Part shown: in pieces, positions 1 through 7,637 of the stretch
Position numbering within the stretch: the stretch's first letter is position 1
Layout of the letters: each line of letters begins with the position of its first letter
Source of the DNA: Balneolaceae bacterium
Lineage (GTDB): Bacteria; Bacteroidota; Rhodothermia; Balneolales; Balneolaceae
Assembly: GCA_007129085.1 (NCBI GenBank)
Contig: SKWF01000023.1
Location: forward strand, 1-10,821
DNA: 10,821 nt
Direction: 5' to 3'
Program-made: the position numbers and the translations under genes
Notes under the pieces: model-generated
The model's database searches: none
The model's input: only the letters and a program-made list of their open reading frames with translations
Told to the model about the DNA's origin: nothing

Positions 1-637
1 CTTCCATGGCGTGCTTAAAGTCATCGCCGTAATCAATAACGCCTGATTCGATAAACTCACGAAGAAGGTCATTTCCTTCACGTGTACGCTCACCAACACC
101 GGCAAATACGGAAAGGCCGCTGTGCTGCTTTGCAATGTTGTTAATCAGCTCCTGAATCAATACCGTTTTTCCTACACCGGCACCTCCAAAAAGTCCAATT
201 TTACCACCTTTAGCATATGGGCAGAGAAGGTCGATCACCTTAATTCCTGTCTCCAGAACTTCCGAGCTGGTTGCCAAGTCTTCAAACTTGGGCGCCGGAC
301 GGTGAATTGAGTATCTCTCTTTTCCTTCAGGCTGTTTAATACCGTCGATTGCTTCGCCAACTACGTTAAACAGACGACCTCGGATATCTTCCCCAACGGG
401 CATTGAGATCGTATCTTCGGAATCGACTACTTCCGTAGCACGAACCAAACCGTCGGTGGAATCCATCGCAATTGTCCGTACCCTGTTTTCACCCAAATGC
501 TGGGCTACTTCCAAATAGAGACGAGTTCCATCCTCTCGATCGATGTAAAGTGCGTTTAAAATTTGTGGAATTTCTCCCTGTTCAAAGTCGACATCGACTA
601 CAGGGCCAATAACTTGTGCTACCTTTCCTTTATTCAT
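1..637 (-). CDS. atpD: F1F0 ATP synthase beta subunit, N-terminal part (runs off left edge)
   Basis: This is the catalytic beta subunit of the F1 head, which makes ATP from ADP and phosphate at the cytoplasmic face of the inner membrane. The 212 visible codons begin MNKGKVAQVIGPVVDV, the beta-barrel start typical of AtpD. They continue through the IHRPAP linker (about 111-116), the Walker A P-loop GGAGVGKT (151-158, with Lys157 and Thr158 contacting nucleotide phosphates) and GERTREGNDL (about 182-191). About 55% of the usual 460-500 residue protein, including Walker B and the C-terminal helical domain, lies outside the window. The ATG at 637-635 gives the normal family N-terminus. No Shine-Dalgarno sequence precedes it. 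atpC would be expected next, beyond position 1. The 134-bp spacer to the upstream transporter gene (638-771) shows no convincing terminator or promoter, so co-transcription is undecided. Confidence 0.97.
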   Translation of the reverse strand, partial: MNKGKVAQVIGPVVDVDFEQGEIPQILNALYIDREDGTRLYLEVAQHLGENRVRTIAMDSTDGLVRATEVVDSEDTISMPVGEDIRGRLFNVVGEAIDGIKQPEGKERYSIHRPAPKFEDLATSSEVLETGIKVIDLLCPYAKGGKIGLFGGAGVGKTVLIQELINNIAKQHSGLSVFAGVGERTREGNDLLREFIESGVIDYGDDFKHAME

Positions 638-771
638 TCGGTTATAGAGTCGTTTATTTTAAAGACGTTACGCGTATTGAAGGCCCTAAAATCCGGGCAT
701 CTGTTCTTAAGAAATATCTTACGTTTTCAAGCTTTAGAAATTACCTGTTTCCCTCTCAAAAATCAAAGAAG

Positions 772-2424
772 TTATTGCTCTATTTCGCTCATTTCTGATT
801 CGGATTCTTCCAAAACCTCATCAACCGCCAGCAGAGCCATTAAACTAAAAATAATCATTCGGCACGATTGAGTTACCGTTCGATTAATCATCAGCAACGA
901 GGTGATTTCCAATTGTTTATATCGCGGTTTGTTAACCGCACTGCTGCACATCTGTATGAACTCTTTGTCCGCACTTTCAATAAAGACCGAAAGCCGATTT
1001 AGTTCATCATCATGATCAATAGTGAGATCTTCTCTTTCAATCTTTTTATGGAGCATCACTCCTTTATCAATCATCATCAACAGACGGTTTTTTATGGAGT
1101 TATAGGCAGCCCTCTGAACATCATCCACCTCCCTGCGCAGTACCGATATTTGCATAGCCGCATCATTTAGGTTTTTGGATGTATTCATGATATTACGGCT
1201 GGCTCGCAATAATTCATCGGCGCGGCGTGATGTCTCCTCATCCAAACCTGTGGTGTGAATCCGTGTGTAGTACTCAAAAATTTCGGTGTGGTAATCAGCC
1301 AGATCAGCGTAAGTAATCGCCGCAGTGGCTTTGCCGGGATGAACAATTTGCTCTAAAAAGTGCATGGTTTGCACCAACTGCCATCCGATCTCTTTCCTGA
1401 ATGCCTCCAGAGCTGCATCCGGCACTTCAGGATCTGTTTTATGAATATACACGCTCAGCTCCACCTGTCTGTCGGGGATCCACTTTTCCGCCAACAACGC
1501 CAATCGATCAACAAACGGGTAGAACAGCATCACACCAAAAAGATTAAACAGGGTATGAAACAGCGCGAGTCCCAATACCAGGTTTTGACTGAATCCGAGC
1601 CCGGTGAGTACCAGCCATGTCAGCAACGGTAGAATAGCCAGCGTAATGATGGCTGTCCCCACCGTAAATATAAGCTGACTAAATGCCGCCTGCTTTTTGG
1701 TGTACAATCCGCCAATAGATCCCAGTATCACTGTGACGGTGGTTCCCACATTTGCACCAACGACCATCGCAGCCCCGGCCTGAAACGTGATCACACCGCT
1801 GAAAAGCATCGTCAACACAATGGCAATGGTAGCAGAACTGCTCTGCATCACAGCCGTCATCACCATTCCCGCCAGGGCAAAAACAATAATTCCATAACCG
1901 GCAAACACGGCCGGATCAATCATCTCTGAAAATTGATCGACACTCGACTTCATATAATCGAGCCCCATAAAAAGGAATCCGAACGCCACCAAGAATTTGC
2001 TGATATTCACATAGCGCGGAGATTTTGCCAGCAAGATCATCCCGAGACCGCCAATTCCGATCAGCGGAAGAGAGAACGAATCGATATTAAACTCAAAGCC
2101 GAATACGGCCACTATCCATGCAGTGGCTGTGGTACCGATCTTGGTTCCCATCATCACAGAGATGGCCTGAACCAGGTTCATAATCCCCGCCCCTACAAAC
2201 GCCAGCACCATCAGCGACACCGCCGAACTGCTTTGCAGCACAGCAGTACTAAATATTCCGCTGAAAATTGCTCTCAATCGTGTACCGGTATATTTTCTTA
2301 TGAGCGACTTAAATGCGCCCCCACTCAGCACCCGAATCGACTCCTCCATCATATGCATGCCGAAGAGGAAGATTCCAAGCCCCGCAAGAAACATCCAGAT
2401 TTCAAATTCCGATAGTAGCGCCAC
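772..2424 (-). CDS. Na+/phosphate cotransporter family protein (NptA/YjbB-like) with PhoU-like tail
   Basis: A 550-residue inner-membrane protein of the Na/Pi cotransporter (SLC34/NptA) family, which moves phosphate coupled to sodium. The membrane half (about 1-310) carries the two diagnostic inverted repeats. Each has a QSSS motif (64-67 in AVLQSSSAVS; 194-197 in AVMQSSSATI) followed by a glycine-rich GT(K/N)xGTT-type segment (MMGTKIGTTATAW about 91-103; GANVGTTVTV about 223-232). About eight hydrophobic or re-entrant segments are visible. The half from about 340 to 535 is polar and helical, resembling PhoU, the layout of E. coli YjbB, whose length is similar. The tail ends in an acidic run (EESESEMSEIEQ). 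The start is GTG at 2424-2422, chosen because GGAGG lies 8 bases upstream and the ATG overlapping that site meets a stop after two codons. Transport direction (uptake or export) cannot be read from sequence. atpD follows on the same strand. Confidence 0.93.
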   Translation of the reverse strand: MALLSEFEIWMFLAGLGIFLFGMHMMEESIRVLSGGAFKSLIRKYTGTRLRAIFSGIFSTAVLQSSSAVSLMVLAFVGAGIMNLVQAISVMMGTKIGTTATAWIVAVFGFEFNIDSFSLPLIGIGGLGMILLAKSPRYVNISKFLVAFGFLFMGLDYMKSSVDQFSEMIDPAVFAGYGIIVFALAGMVMTAVMQSSSATIAIVLTMLFSGVITFQAGAAMVVGANVGTTVTVILGSIGGLYTKKQAAFSQLIFTVGTAIITLAILPLLTWLVLTGLGFSQNLVLGLALFHTLFNLFGVMLFYPFVDRLALLAEKWIPDRQVELSVYIHKTDPEVPDAALEAFRKEIGWQLVQTMHFLEQIVHPGKATAAITYADLADYHTEIFEYYTRIHTTGLDEETSRRADELLRASRNIMNTSKNLNDAAMQISVLRREVDDVQRAAYNSIKNRLLMMIDKGVMLHKKIEREDLTIDHDDELNRLSVFIESADKEFIQMCSSAVNKPRYKQLEITSLLMINRTVTQSCRMIIFSLMALLAVDEVLEESESEMSEIEQ

Positions 2425-2432
2425 CGGTTAAA

Positions 2433-2437
2433 CCTCC
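2433..2437 (-). promoter_or_regulatory. Shine-Dalgarno GGAGG of the Na/Pi transporter gene
   Basis: On the minus strand GGAGG is followed by eight bases and then GTG. This decides the GTG start of the transporter. It is notable because atpD, rsmB, valS and the cold-shock gene show no comparable site. Confidence 0.75.
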
Positions 2438-2473
2438 ATTTATTTATGTAGCAATAGCCAATTCTTTAAGATA

Positions 2474-2481
2474 CAAAGATA
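2474..2481 (-). promoter_or_regulatory. Possible -7 promoter element TATCTTTG for the transporter gene
   Basis: The minus strand reads TATCTTTG, an exact match to the Bacteroidota housekeeping -7 consensus TAnnTTTG, about 50 bases before the GTG start. No clear TTTG-type -33 partner is seen at the usual distance, so the call is weak. A small hairpin (ATGGCT/AGCCAT arms, 2495-2512) lies just upstream. Confidence 0.35.
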
Positions 2482-2577
2482 TTAAAGATATGGGATGGCT
2501 TTACAGAGCCATATATTGGTTTTAAATTTCAAACGGTATAATACAAACAGAGGTTGACGAAAATAACCTCTCACGTC

Positions 2578-2598
2578 ACCCCGCGCTTGACGCGGGGT
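2578..2598. repeat. GC-rich palindrome ACCCCGCG-cttga-CGCGGGGT
   Basis: Perfect 8-bp arms around a 5-base loop, preceded by CGTC and followed by CTCC. This matches the left end of the GTCAYCCCG dyad family also seen at 7719-7830. No T-tract follows on either strand, so it is not a standard intrinsic terminator. It is probably a dispersed intergenic repeat. Confidence 0.6.
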
Positions 2599-2826
2599 CT
2601 CCTTCTGTCATCAACAACTCTATTTCACTTTTAGATACTGAAATGAGTTCAGCACAAGGTGGATAATCGTTGATTACATTTTGGTGATATTTCTGTTTTA
2701 TAGCCATTAAAATTTTCCTCGTTCATTTTTTCTTGATCCGCCGGGAGTCGGAGAAACTAAAAAACGAATCAAAATATCAGGCTTCTGAACCGTTACGGCT
2801 ACAGGCAGGTGTCTCCCCCTCGACCG

Positions 2827-2843
2827 GCGAAGTATACCTTCGC
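2827..2843. repeat. Small hairpin GCGAAG-tatac-CTTCGC
   Basis: Perfect 6-bp arms with a 5-base loop, preceded by CTCGACCG. That prefix resembles the CTCGACCG in the right arm of the palindrome at 3014-3044, suggesting related repeat units in this spacer. Confidence 0.4.
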
Positions 2844-2902
2844 AACATCAACGATCGGATTTGGTAGATAATTTAGCGTTGTTTGAGGAGCGTCCCATTG
2901 CA

Positions 2903-2938
2903 GAGGTAGGAGATGCCGGCTCGGAGGCCGGCATGACC
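2903..2938. repeat. Right half of the CCGGCATGAC dyad repeat
   Basis: GAGGTAGGAGATGCCGGC...GCCGGCATGACC contains perfect 8-bp arms, ATGCCGGC (2913-2920) and GCCGGCAT (2927-2934), around a 6-base loop. The same GGAGATGCCGG...GGCATGACG order appears at 7769-7830 in the second spacer, which identifies it as a repeat family within the window. Confidence 0.55.
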
Positions 2939-3013
2939 ATTGCTTTTGAATTAGCTCATAACCAAGAGCCGGAGTGATATCTCCCTGCGGTCTCAGTCGC
3001 CCCGTCCAGCTTT

Positions 3014-3044
3014 ACTCGACGGTCGAATCACTCGACCGTCGAGT
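3014..3044. repeat. Perfect palindrome with 13-bp arms
   Basis: ACTCGACGGTCGA (3014-3026) and its exact complement TCGACCGTCGAGT (3032-3044) flank the 5-base loop ATCAC. Each arm is itself partly self-complementary (TCGACGGTCGA, TCGACCGTCGA). No T-run follows, so it is not a normal terminator. It could be a dispersed repeat, a protein-binding site or a recombination core. The sequence does not decide between these. Confidence 0.7.
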
Positions 3045-3134
3045 CTCCAAATCTATCAGCAGATTGGGGCTCTTCACTGCGCCGTATAAAGGGCTATTAG
3101 CTTATAAAGAACTGAAAAAACCAGCCTCGTAGAG

Positions 3135-3164
3135 CCTGCCGCCCGAAGCCTTGGCGCAGGCAGG
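3135..3164. repeat. CCTGCC...GCAGGCAGG element, copy 1
   Basis: Arms CCTGCC (3135-3140) and GGCAGG (3159-3164) enclose CGAAGCCTTGGCGC. A degenerate copy in the opposite orientation lies at 7789-7814 (CCTACCTGCGC...AGCTTCGGCAG). This is a small dispersed palindromic repeat. Spurious open frames across it account for part of the 72-codon minus-strand frame in this spacer. Confidence 0.55.
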
Positions 3165-3178
3165 GCGAAACATATTGT

Positions 3179-3219
3179 AGCCCCGGGTGAAATGAGCGAA
3201 GCGAATGCAACCCGGGGTT
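3179..3219. repeat. CCCCGGGT/ACCCGGGG hairpin element
   Basis: Perfect 8-bp arms (3181-3188 and 3210-3217), extendable by one G-T and one A-T pair, enclose a 21-base loop containing GAGCGAAGCGAATG. The strongly biased following sequence (about 3220-3330) has no good gene in either direction. It looks like part of a longer dispersed intergenic element, but no second copy is in the window. Confidence 0.5.
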
Positions 3220-3489
3220 ATGCGACGGCCACAACACCACCCCCGAGGCGATGGGCTTGTTGGAGGCTTTGTGTAGAATGGAGGGGTATGCGTTGATGAA
3301 GTTTATGATGCACATTTACCAAAACATCCCTCCTTACTCCAAACCTCAAAACCAACCTATATCTCCTCAACCTTCATTAGCAAAAAGTGATACAAACCCC
3401 TATCTTTAAAGCTGTTCAAAATTTAAGGTTTAGAATGCGATCATAAGCCGATTTGAACCTAATATTAACTTAAAATTCAGAGAAAACCA

Positions 3490-4812
3490 TTGGATAAGGA
3501 ACTCACAGCACGTTCGGTAAGCATCGATCTTTTGATAAAATTCGATGAGGAAAAAACCCTCAACTACTCATCTGCAAATGCACTTGAGCCACGAGAACGT
3601 GCCCAGGTCCGGGAGTATGTCCAAAATATCCTTCGTAAAAGAAGCTATCTCGATTTTGTTCTGGGTGAATTCTCAAGCATTAAAATGGATGAGATGAAAC
3701 CAACGCTGAAAAATATTTTGCGGCTCGGCCTTTACGAAATGCTCTTTATGGATGGCACGCCCGATTACGCATCTCTGAATGAAGCCGTGGATATTGCAAA
3801 ACTTCGGCTCGGCCATAAATCGGGAGATCTGGTAAACGCCATCCTCCGAAACATTCAGCGTGACATGGGCAACCTGCCAAAACCGGCATTTGAAGACCGC
3901 ACCAAGCTGATCGCCACAACATTCTCCCACCCCGAGTGGATGGTAAAGCGGTGGGTTGATCAATATGGCGAGCGCGAAGCTTTCCAGATCATGCAGGCGA
4001 ATAACAAACGGCCCAATTACTATGTGCGCGTCAACAATATGCGCACCAAAGCCGATAATTTTAAGCTCCGGATGGATAAGTCCGACATCACCTATGAAGA
4101 GAGCGATTGGCTGCCCGATTACTTTAAAGTTGATACCGTTCAACCGTTTATCGCCAAAGAGTGGCTAAAGCGAGGCGTATGCCTAGTACAGGATATTGCC
4201 GCCGGATTTGCACCGGTAATTTTAGAGCCGCTTCCCGGCGAATCCATTTATGATATCTGCGCAGCACCCGGCACAAAAAGCATCGTTATGTCTGATATGA
4301 TGAACGCCGAAGGCTCCATCACCGCAATCGACATTAGTTCAGAGCGACTTGAACGACTCGCAGAAAGTGCCCTCGCCTACAATGCCGAGAATATTAAAAT
4401 TTTCCGAGCCGATGCGCGCGACCTGTCATTGAAACTTGCTGACGGCGTTCTACTGGATGCCCCCTGCACCGGAACCGGTGTTCTTAGCAAACGTGCCGAC
4501 CTGCGATGGAAACGAACACCCGAAGAGCTTGAAAACTCTGTAAAACTGCAGGAAGAACTGCTCGAAGAGGCTGCCAATCAAGTGAAAAAAGGCGGACGAC
4601 TGGTATACAGCACCTGCTCACTGGAGCCGGAAGAGAACTGGGAACAGGTCCAAAAATTCCTCGATAAAATGGATGACAATTTTGAGCTCGAAAAACTGGA
4701 TGAGTTTCTGCCCGAAGAAGTTCTTATTGAAGATGGGTACGCCTACCAGACGTTCCCTCACAAACACGGCTGTGACGGACACTTTGGCGTTCGCATGAAA
4801 CGAGTGAAGTAA
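3490..4812 (+). CDS. rsmB: 16S rRNA (cytosine(967)-C5)-methyltransferase RsmB
   Basis: It transfers a methyl group from S-adenosylmethionine to C5 of cytosine 967 (E. coli numbering) of 16S rRNA in the cytoplasm during small-subunit maturation. The 440 residues have the RsmB layout. An all-helical NusB-like RNA-binding domain spans about 1-130 (RERAQVREYVQNILRKRSYLD, and SLNEAVDIAK at 95-104). A Rossmann-fold RsmB/NOP domain spans about 145-440. SAM-site motif I is DICAAPGTKS (255-264). Motif IV DAPC (323-326) supplies the product-release Cys326. Motif VI STCS (374-377) supplies the catalytic nucleophile Cys376. The C-terminal DGHFGVRMKR matches the family ending. The start is TTG at 3490, because an in-frame stop at 3466-3468 leaves no upstream ATG or GTG and the next in-frame ATG is too far inside the NusB domain. 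No Shine-Dalgarno sequence is visible. valS follows on the same strand. Confidence 0.95.
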   Translation: MDKELTARSVSIDLLIKFDEEKTLNYSSANALEPRERAQVREYVQNILRKRSYLDFVLGEFSSIKMDEMKPTLKNILRLGLYEMLFMDGTPDYASLNEAVDIAKLRLGHKSGDLVNAILRNIQRDMGNLPKPAFEDRTKLIATTFSHPEWMVKRWVDQYGEREAFQIMQANNKRPNYYVRVNNMRTKADNFKLRMDKSDITYEESDWLPDYFKVDTVQPFIAKEWLKRGVCLVQDIAAGFAPVILEPLPGESIYDICAAPGTKSIVMSDMMNAEGSITAIDISSERLERLAESALAYNAENIKIFRADARDLSLKLADGVLLDAPCTGTGVLSKRADLRWKRTPEELENSVKLQEELLEEAANQVKKGGRLVYSTCSLEPEENWEQVQKFLDKMDDNFELEKLDEFLPEEVLIEDGYAYQTFPHKHGCDGHFGVRMKRVK

Positions 4813-4834
4813 CCGCATTCTGCCGAGTTGCTGA

Positions 4835-4872
4835 GAAGGGGTTATGCAGAGAAATGAGAATGTGCCCCCTTC
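4835..4872. other. Weak hairpin in the rsmB-valS spacer
   Basis: GAAGGGG (4835-4841) pairs with CCCCTTC (4866-4872) across a 24-base loop, with no T-tract after it, so it is a poor terminator. A TATAAT hexamer at 4885-4890 could serve a valS promoter but lacks a recognisable -35 partner. rsmB and valS may therefore be co-transcribed, separately transcribed, or both. Confidence 0.3.
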
Positions 4873-4946
4873 CCGCATCTCCTTTATAATATCTAAAACC
4901 GAAATTGCATGATCCGGTGCACCACGCGCACCACTACTCCAATATT

Positions 4947-7631
4947 ATGAGCACTACCGGCAATAACGAGATCCCAAAAAATTACGACCCCAATAAAACC
5001 GAACAGAAATGGTACGACTATTGGGAGGAGAACCAATACTTCCACTCCACCCCTGATGACCGTGAGCCGTTTACTGTTGTTATACCGCCGCCAAACGTCA
5101 CCGGTGTTCTGCATATGGGACACATGCTCAATAATACCATCCAGGATGTATTGGTACGCCGTGCCCGGATGAAAGGCAAAAACGCCTGCTGGGTACCCGG
5201 GACCGATCACGCCTCCATTGCCACAGAAGCGAAAGTGGTTCAAAAGCTTCGTAAAAAAGGAATTAAAAAGAGCGATCTCTCCCGCGATGAATTTATGGAG
5301 CACGCCTGGGAATGGACCGATGAGCACGGCGGCATTATTCTGTCGCAGCTGAAAAAGCTGGGTGCCTCCTGCGATTGGAAACGGACCCGTTTTACGCTCG
5401 AAGATGAGCTGTATGAATCGGTGATCGACTGTTTCATCAAAATGCATGAAGATGGATATATCTATCGCGGTCTCCGGATGATCAACTGGGACCCTGAAGC
5501 CCAAACAGCCCTCAGTGATGAAGAGGTGATCCACAAAGAGGTTCAATCGAAACTCTATCACGTCCGATATGCTATTAAAAACAGCGATGAGTTTGTAACA
5601 ATTGCCACCACGCGGCCCGAAACCATTTTGGCCGATACGGCTGTCTGTGTAAATCCCGATGATGAACGCTACAAGCACTTGATCGGCAAAACCGCCATCA
5701 TACCGATGGTTGAACGGGAAGTTGAAATTATCGCCGATGAGTATGTTGATCCCGAATATGGAACGGGCTGCCTGAAGATCACCCCGGCCCACGACCCGAA
5801 CGATTATGAGCTGGGACAGAAGCACGATCTGGAAGTGATCGACATGCTGAACCCCGACGGAACCGTGGCTGAAGCGGCACAATTTTATATCGGCAAAGAT
5901 CGGTTTGAAGCGCGGAAACAGATCATCAAAGATCTTAAAGAGAAAGGGCTTCTTGTTAAAACCGAGGAGATGGCCAACAAAGTGGGCTATTCCGAGCGGA
6001 CCGATTGCGTCATCGAGCCGCGCCTCTCCCTGCAGTGGTTCTGCAAGATGGATGAGCTGAGCAAGCCGGCCCTCGAGAATGTGATGAACGACGAAATTCA
6101 GTTTCATCCCAAGAAATTTAAGAACAGCTACAAGCACTGGATGGAGAACATCCGCGACTGGTGCATCTCTCGTCAGCTCTGGTGGGGGCATCAAATTCCC
6201 GCGTGGTACTTCGGGGACGGCGAAGATGAGTATGTGATCGCCAAAACGGAAGAGGAAGCTCTCGAAAAAGCTCGTGAGAAGTCAGGGAATGCCAAATTGG
6301 CTGCTACCGACATCAAACAGGATGAAGATGTGCTCGACACCTGGTTCTCCTCGTGGCTATGGCCCATTACCGTATTTGATGGATTCAGAGAGCCCGAAAA
6401 CGAAGAGATTGAATACTACTACCCTACGCAAGATCTGGTAACCGCTCCCGAAATTATGTTTTTCTGGGTGGCACGGATGATTATTGCCGGATACGCCTTT
6501 CGGGATGAAAAACCGTTCAGTAATGTCTATTACCACGGTATTGTACGTGATGAACAGCGACGAAAGATGTCGAAATCGCTCGGTAATTCTCCCGACCCGC
6601 TGGAGCTGATTGAGCAGTACGGAGCCGATGGAACCCGCGTGGGAATGCTCTTTTCCGCACCTGCCGGCAACGACCTCCTTTTTGATGAAAACCTCTGCGA
6701 GCAGGGACGAAATTTCTCCAACAAAATCTGGAATGCATACCGCTTCCTCTCCATGAATATGGAAAAGGGCGAAACCTACTCACCAACTGTAGAGATCGAC
6801 CCGGACAACCTGGTCGACAAATGGATGCTCGGGCGTATTGAAACGACCCTCGCAGCGATGGAAGATGATTTTGAAAAATATCGCCTGAATGAGGCGCTGA
6901 AAAAGATCTACTCCCTCATCTGGGATGATTTTTGCGACTGGTACATCGAGCTCTGCAAAGCGGACGAGCCGGGCAAAAATATTCCGAAACAGAAGCTGGA
7001 ACGAGCACTCGGAATGTTTGAGCAGCTGATGAAGATGCTCCATCCGTTCATGCCGTTTATTACCGAAGAGATCTGGCAGCGTATTCAAGATCGGTCTACA
7101 GATGAGGCAATTACCGTAAGCAGCTGGCCGGAATTTGAAAGCACGGCTGATGAGGCCGATATTGAGCTGTTCAAAAATATGCAGGAGCAGATTTCCGCCA
7201 TTAGAAATATCCAGGCGGAGATGGGGCTCTCGCCCAAGGCACCACTGACGATTCAGGTTAAACCGGCTGATGATCAGCTGAAAAAAGGCCTTGAGGCTAA
7301 CCAATGGATCTACTCGAAGCTTCTTTCGATAGAATCCATCACGTTTGACCCCGGCCTGTCGAAACCGAAAGCATCGGCCTCTGCCTTGGTGCAGGGAACC
7401 GAAATTTTCATTCCGCTGGAAGGACTCATCGACCTGGATAAAGAACGGGAGCGTATTCAGAAAGAGATTGAAAGTACCACCGGCTTTTTGAAAAGCGTGG
7501 AGAAGAAACTTGCAAACGAGCAGTTTGTGAATAATGCGCCGGGTGCCGTGGTAGACCGCGAACGACAGAAAAAGGCAGATGCGGAATCGAACCTGAAGAA
7601 ACTGGAAGAGTCGCTCTCCGAACTTGAATAA
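4947..7631 (+). CDS. valS: Valyl-tRNA synthetase
   Basis: It charges tRNA-Val with valine using ATP, and hydrolyses mischarged Thr-tRNA-Val, in the cytoplasm. From the ATG at 4947 the protein is 894 residues, normal for a bacterial class Ia ValRS. Seen in order: PPPNVTGVLHMGHM with the HIGH-type signature HMGH (56-59); an editing (CP1) domain containing TTRPETILADTAV (about 221-233) and GTGCLKITPAHDPNDYE (about 273-289); DWCISRQLWWGHQIP (404-418); DTWFSSWLWP (464-473); the ATP-loop motif KMSKS (540-544); an anticodon-binding helical domain with HPFMPFITEEIW (699-710); and a C-terminal coiled-coil arm (about 825-894, rich in Lys and Glu) that contacts tRNA. An in-frame ATG at 4905 would add 14 histidine-rich residues unlike family N-termini (MHDPVHHAHHYSNI). 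I prefer 4947, though neither start has a Shine-Dalgarno sequence. The intact signature motifs suggest an active enzyme. Confidence 0.97.
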   Translation: MSTTGNNEIPKNYDPNKTEQKWYDYWEENQYFHSTPDDREPFTVVIPPPNVTGVLHMGHMLNNTIQDVLVRRARMKGKNACWVPGTDHASIATEAKVVQKLRKKGIKKSDLSRDEFMEHAWEWTDEHGGIILSQLKKLGASCDWKRTRFTLEDELYESVIDCFIKMHEDGYIYRGLRMINWDPEAQTALSDEEVIHKEVQSKLYHVRYAIKNSDEFVTIATTRPETILADTAVCVNPDDERYKHLIGKTAIIPMVEREVEIIADEYVDPEYGTGCLKITPAHDPNDYELGQKHDLEVIDMLNPDGTVAEAAQFYIGKDRFEARKQIIKDLKEKGLLVKTEEMANKVGYSERTDCVIEPRLSLQWFCKMDELSKPALENVMNDEIQFHPKKFKNSYKHWMENIRDWCISRQLWWGHQIPAWYFGDGEDEYVIAKTEEEALEKAREKSGNAKLAATDIKQDEDVLDTWFSSWLWPITVFDGFREPENEEIEYYYPTQDLVTAPEIMFFWVARMIIAGYAFRDEKPFSNVYYHGIVRDEQRRKMSKSLGNSPDPLELIEQYGADGTRVGMLFSAPAGNDLLFDENLCEQGRNFSNKIWNAYRFLSMNMEKGETYSPTVEIDPDNLVDKWMLGRIETTLAAMEDDFEKYRLNEALKKIYSLIWDDFCDWYIELCKADEPGKNIPKQKLERALGMFEQLMKMLHPFMPFITEEIWQRIQDRSTDEAITVSSWPEFESTADEADIELFKNMQEQISAIRNIQAEMGLSPKAPLTIQVKPADDQLKKGLEANQWIYSKLLSIESITFDPGLSKPKASASALVQGTEIFIPLEGLIDLDKERERIQKEIESTTGFLKSVEKKLANEQFVNNAPGAVVDRERQKKADAESNLKKLEESLSELE

Positions 7632-7637
7632 TTGACG

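Larger units (their letters stand above)
2425..3489. other. Gene-free spacer with a mosaic of palindromic repeats
   Basis: About 1.07 kb between the divergent transporter and rsmB genes contains no open frame that I believe is a gene. The largest candidate, 72 codons on the minus strand at 3097-3315, is a read-through of palindromic repeats. The spacer holds at least seven hairpins: 2495-2512, 2549-2571 (AGAGGTT/AACCTCT), 2578-2598, 2827-2843, 2913-2934, 3014-3044 and 3180-3217. It also holds a stretch around 2723-2782 (TTTTTTCTTGAT...) that resembles a dispersed intergenic sequence I recall from Bacteroidota genomes. The last 150 bases before rsmB are AT-rich and probably carry its promoter. 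The best but imperfect -7 candidate is TATCTTTA at 3401-3408. Confidence 0.7.

Noticed and set aside
638..771. Terminator or promoter between the transporter gene and atpD.
   Set aside because: Only a 4-bp GCCC/GGGC stem without a T-tract and a partial TAATTTCT -7-like match were found, too weak to list.
1933..2415. 160-codon plus-strand frame antisense to the transporter.
   Set aside because: It covers the QSSS repeats of the transporter on the other strand, and its translation is low-complexity (His, Arg, Gln, Pro) without a recognisable domain.
2549..2571. AGAGGTT/AACCTCT hairpin considered as a terminator.
   Set aside because: No T-tract follows on either strand, and no gene ends nearby because the flanking genes diverge from this spacer.
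3097..3315. 72-codon minus-strand frame in the first spacer.
   Set aside because: It runs across the CCTGCC and CCCCGGGT palindromes, and its translation (CLRQGFGRQALRG) is a typical read-through of repeats. No ribosome site was noted.
2425..3489. Possible CRISPR array, because the spacer has several palindromes.
   Set aside because: The repeats differ in sequence and spacing, with no regular repeat-spacer unit and no cas genes in the window.
3673..4143. 156-codon minus-strand frame within rsmB.
   Set aside because: It is antisense to the conserved NusB and RsmB domains, with no independent support.
4893..6194. Long 433-codon open frame on the minus strand.
   Set aside because: It lies entirely antisense to the highly conserved valS catalytic and editing domains, and its translation resembles no family I know. 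Codon bias of valS explains the absence of stops.
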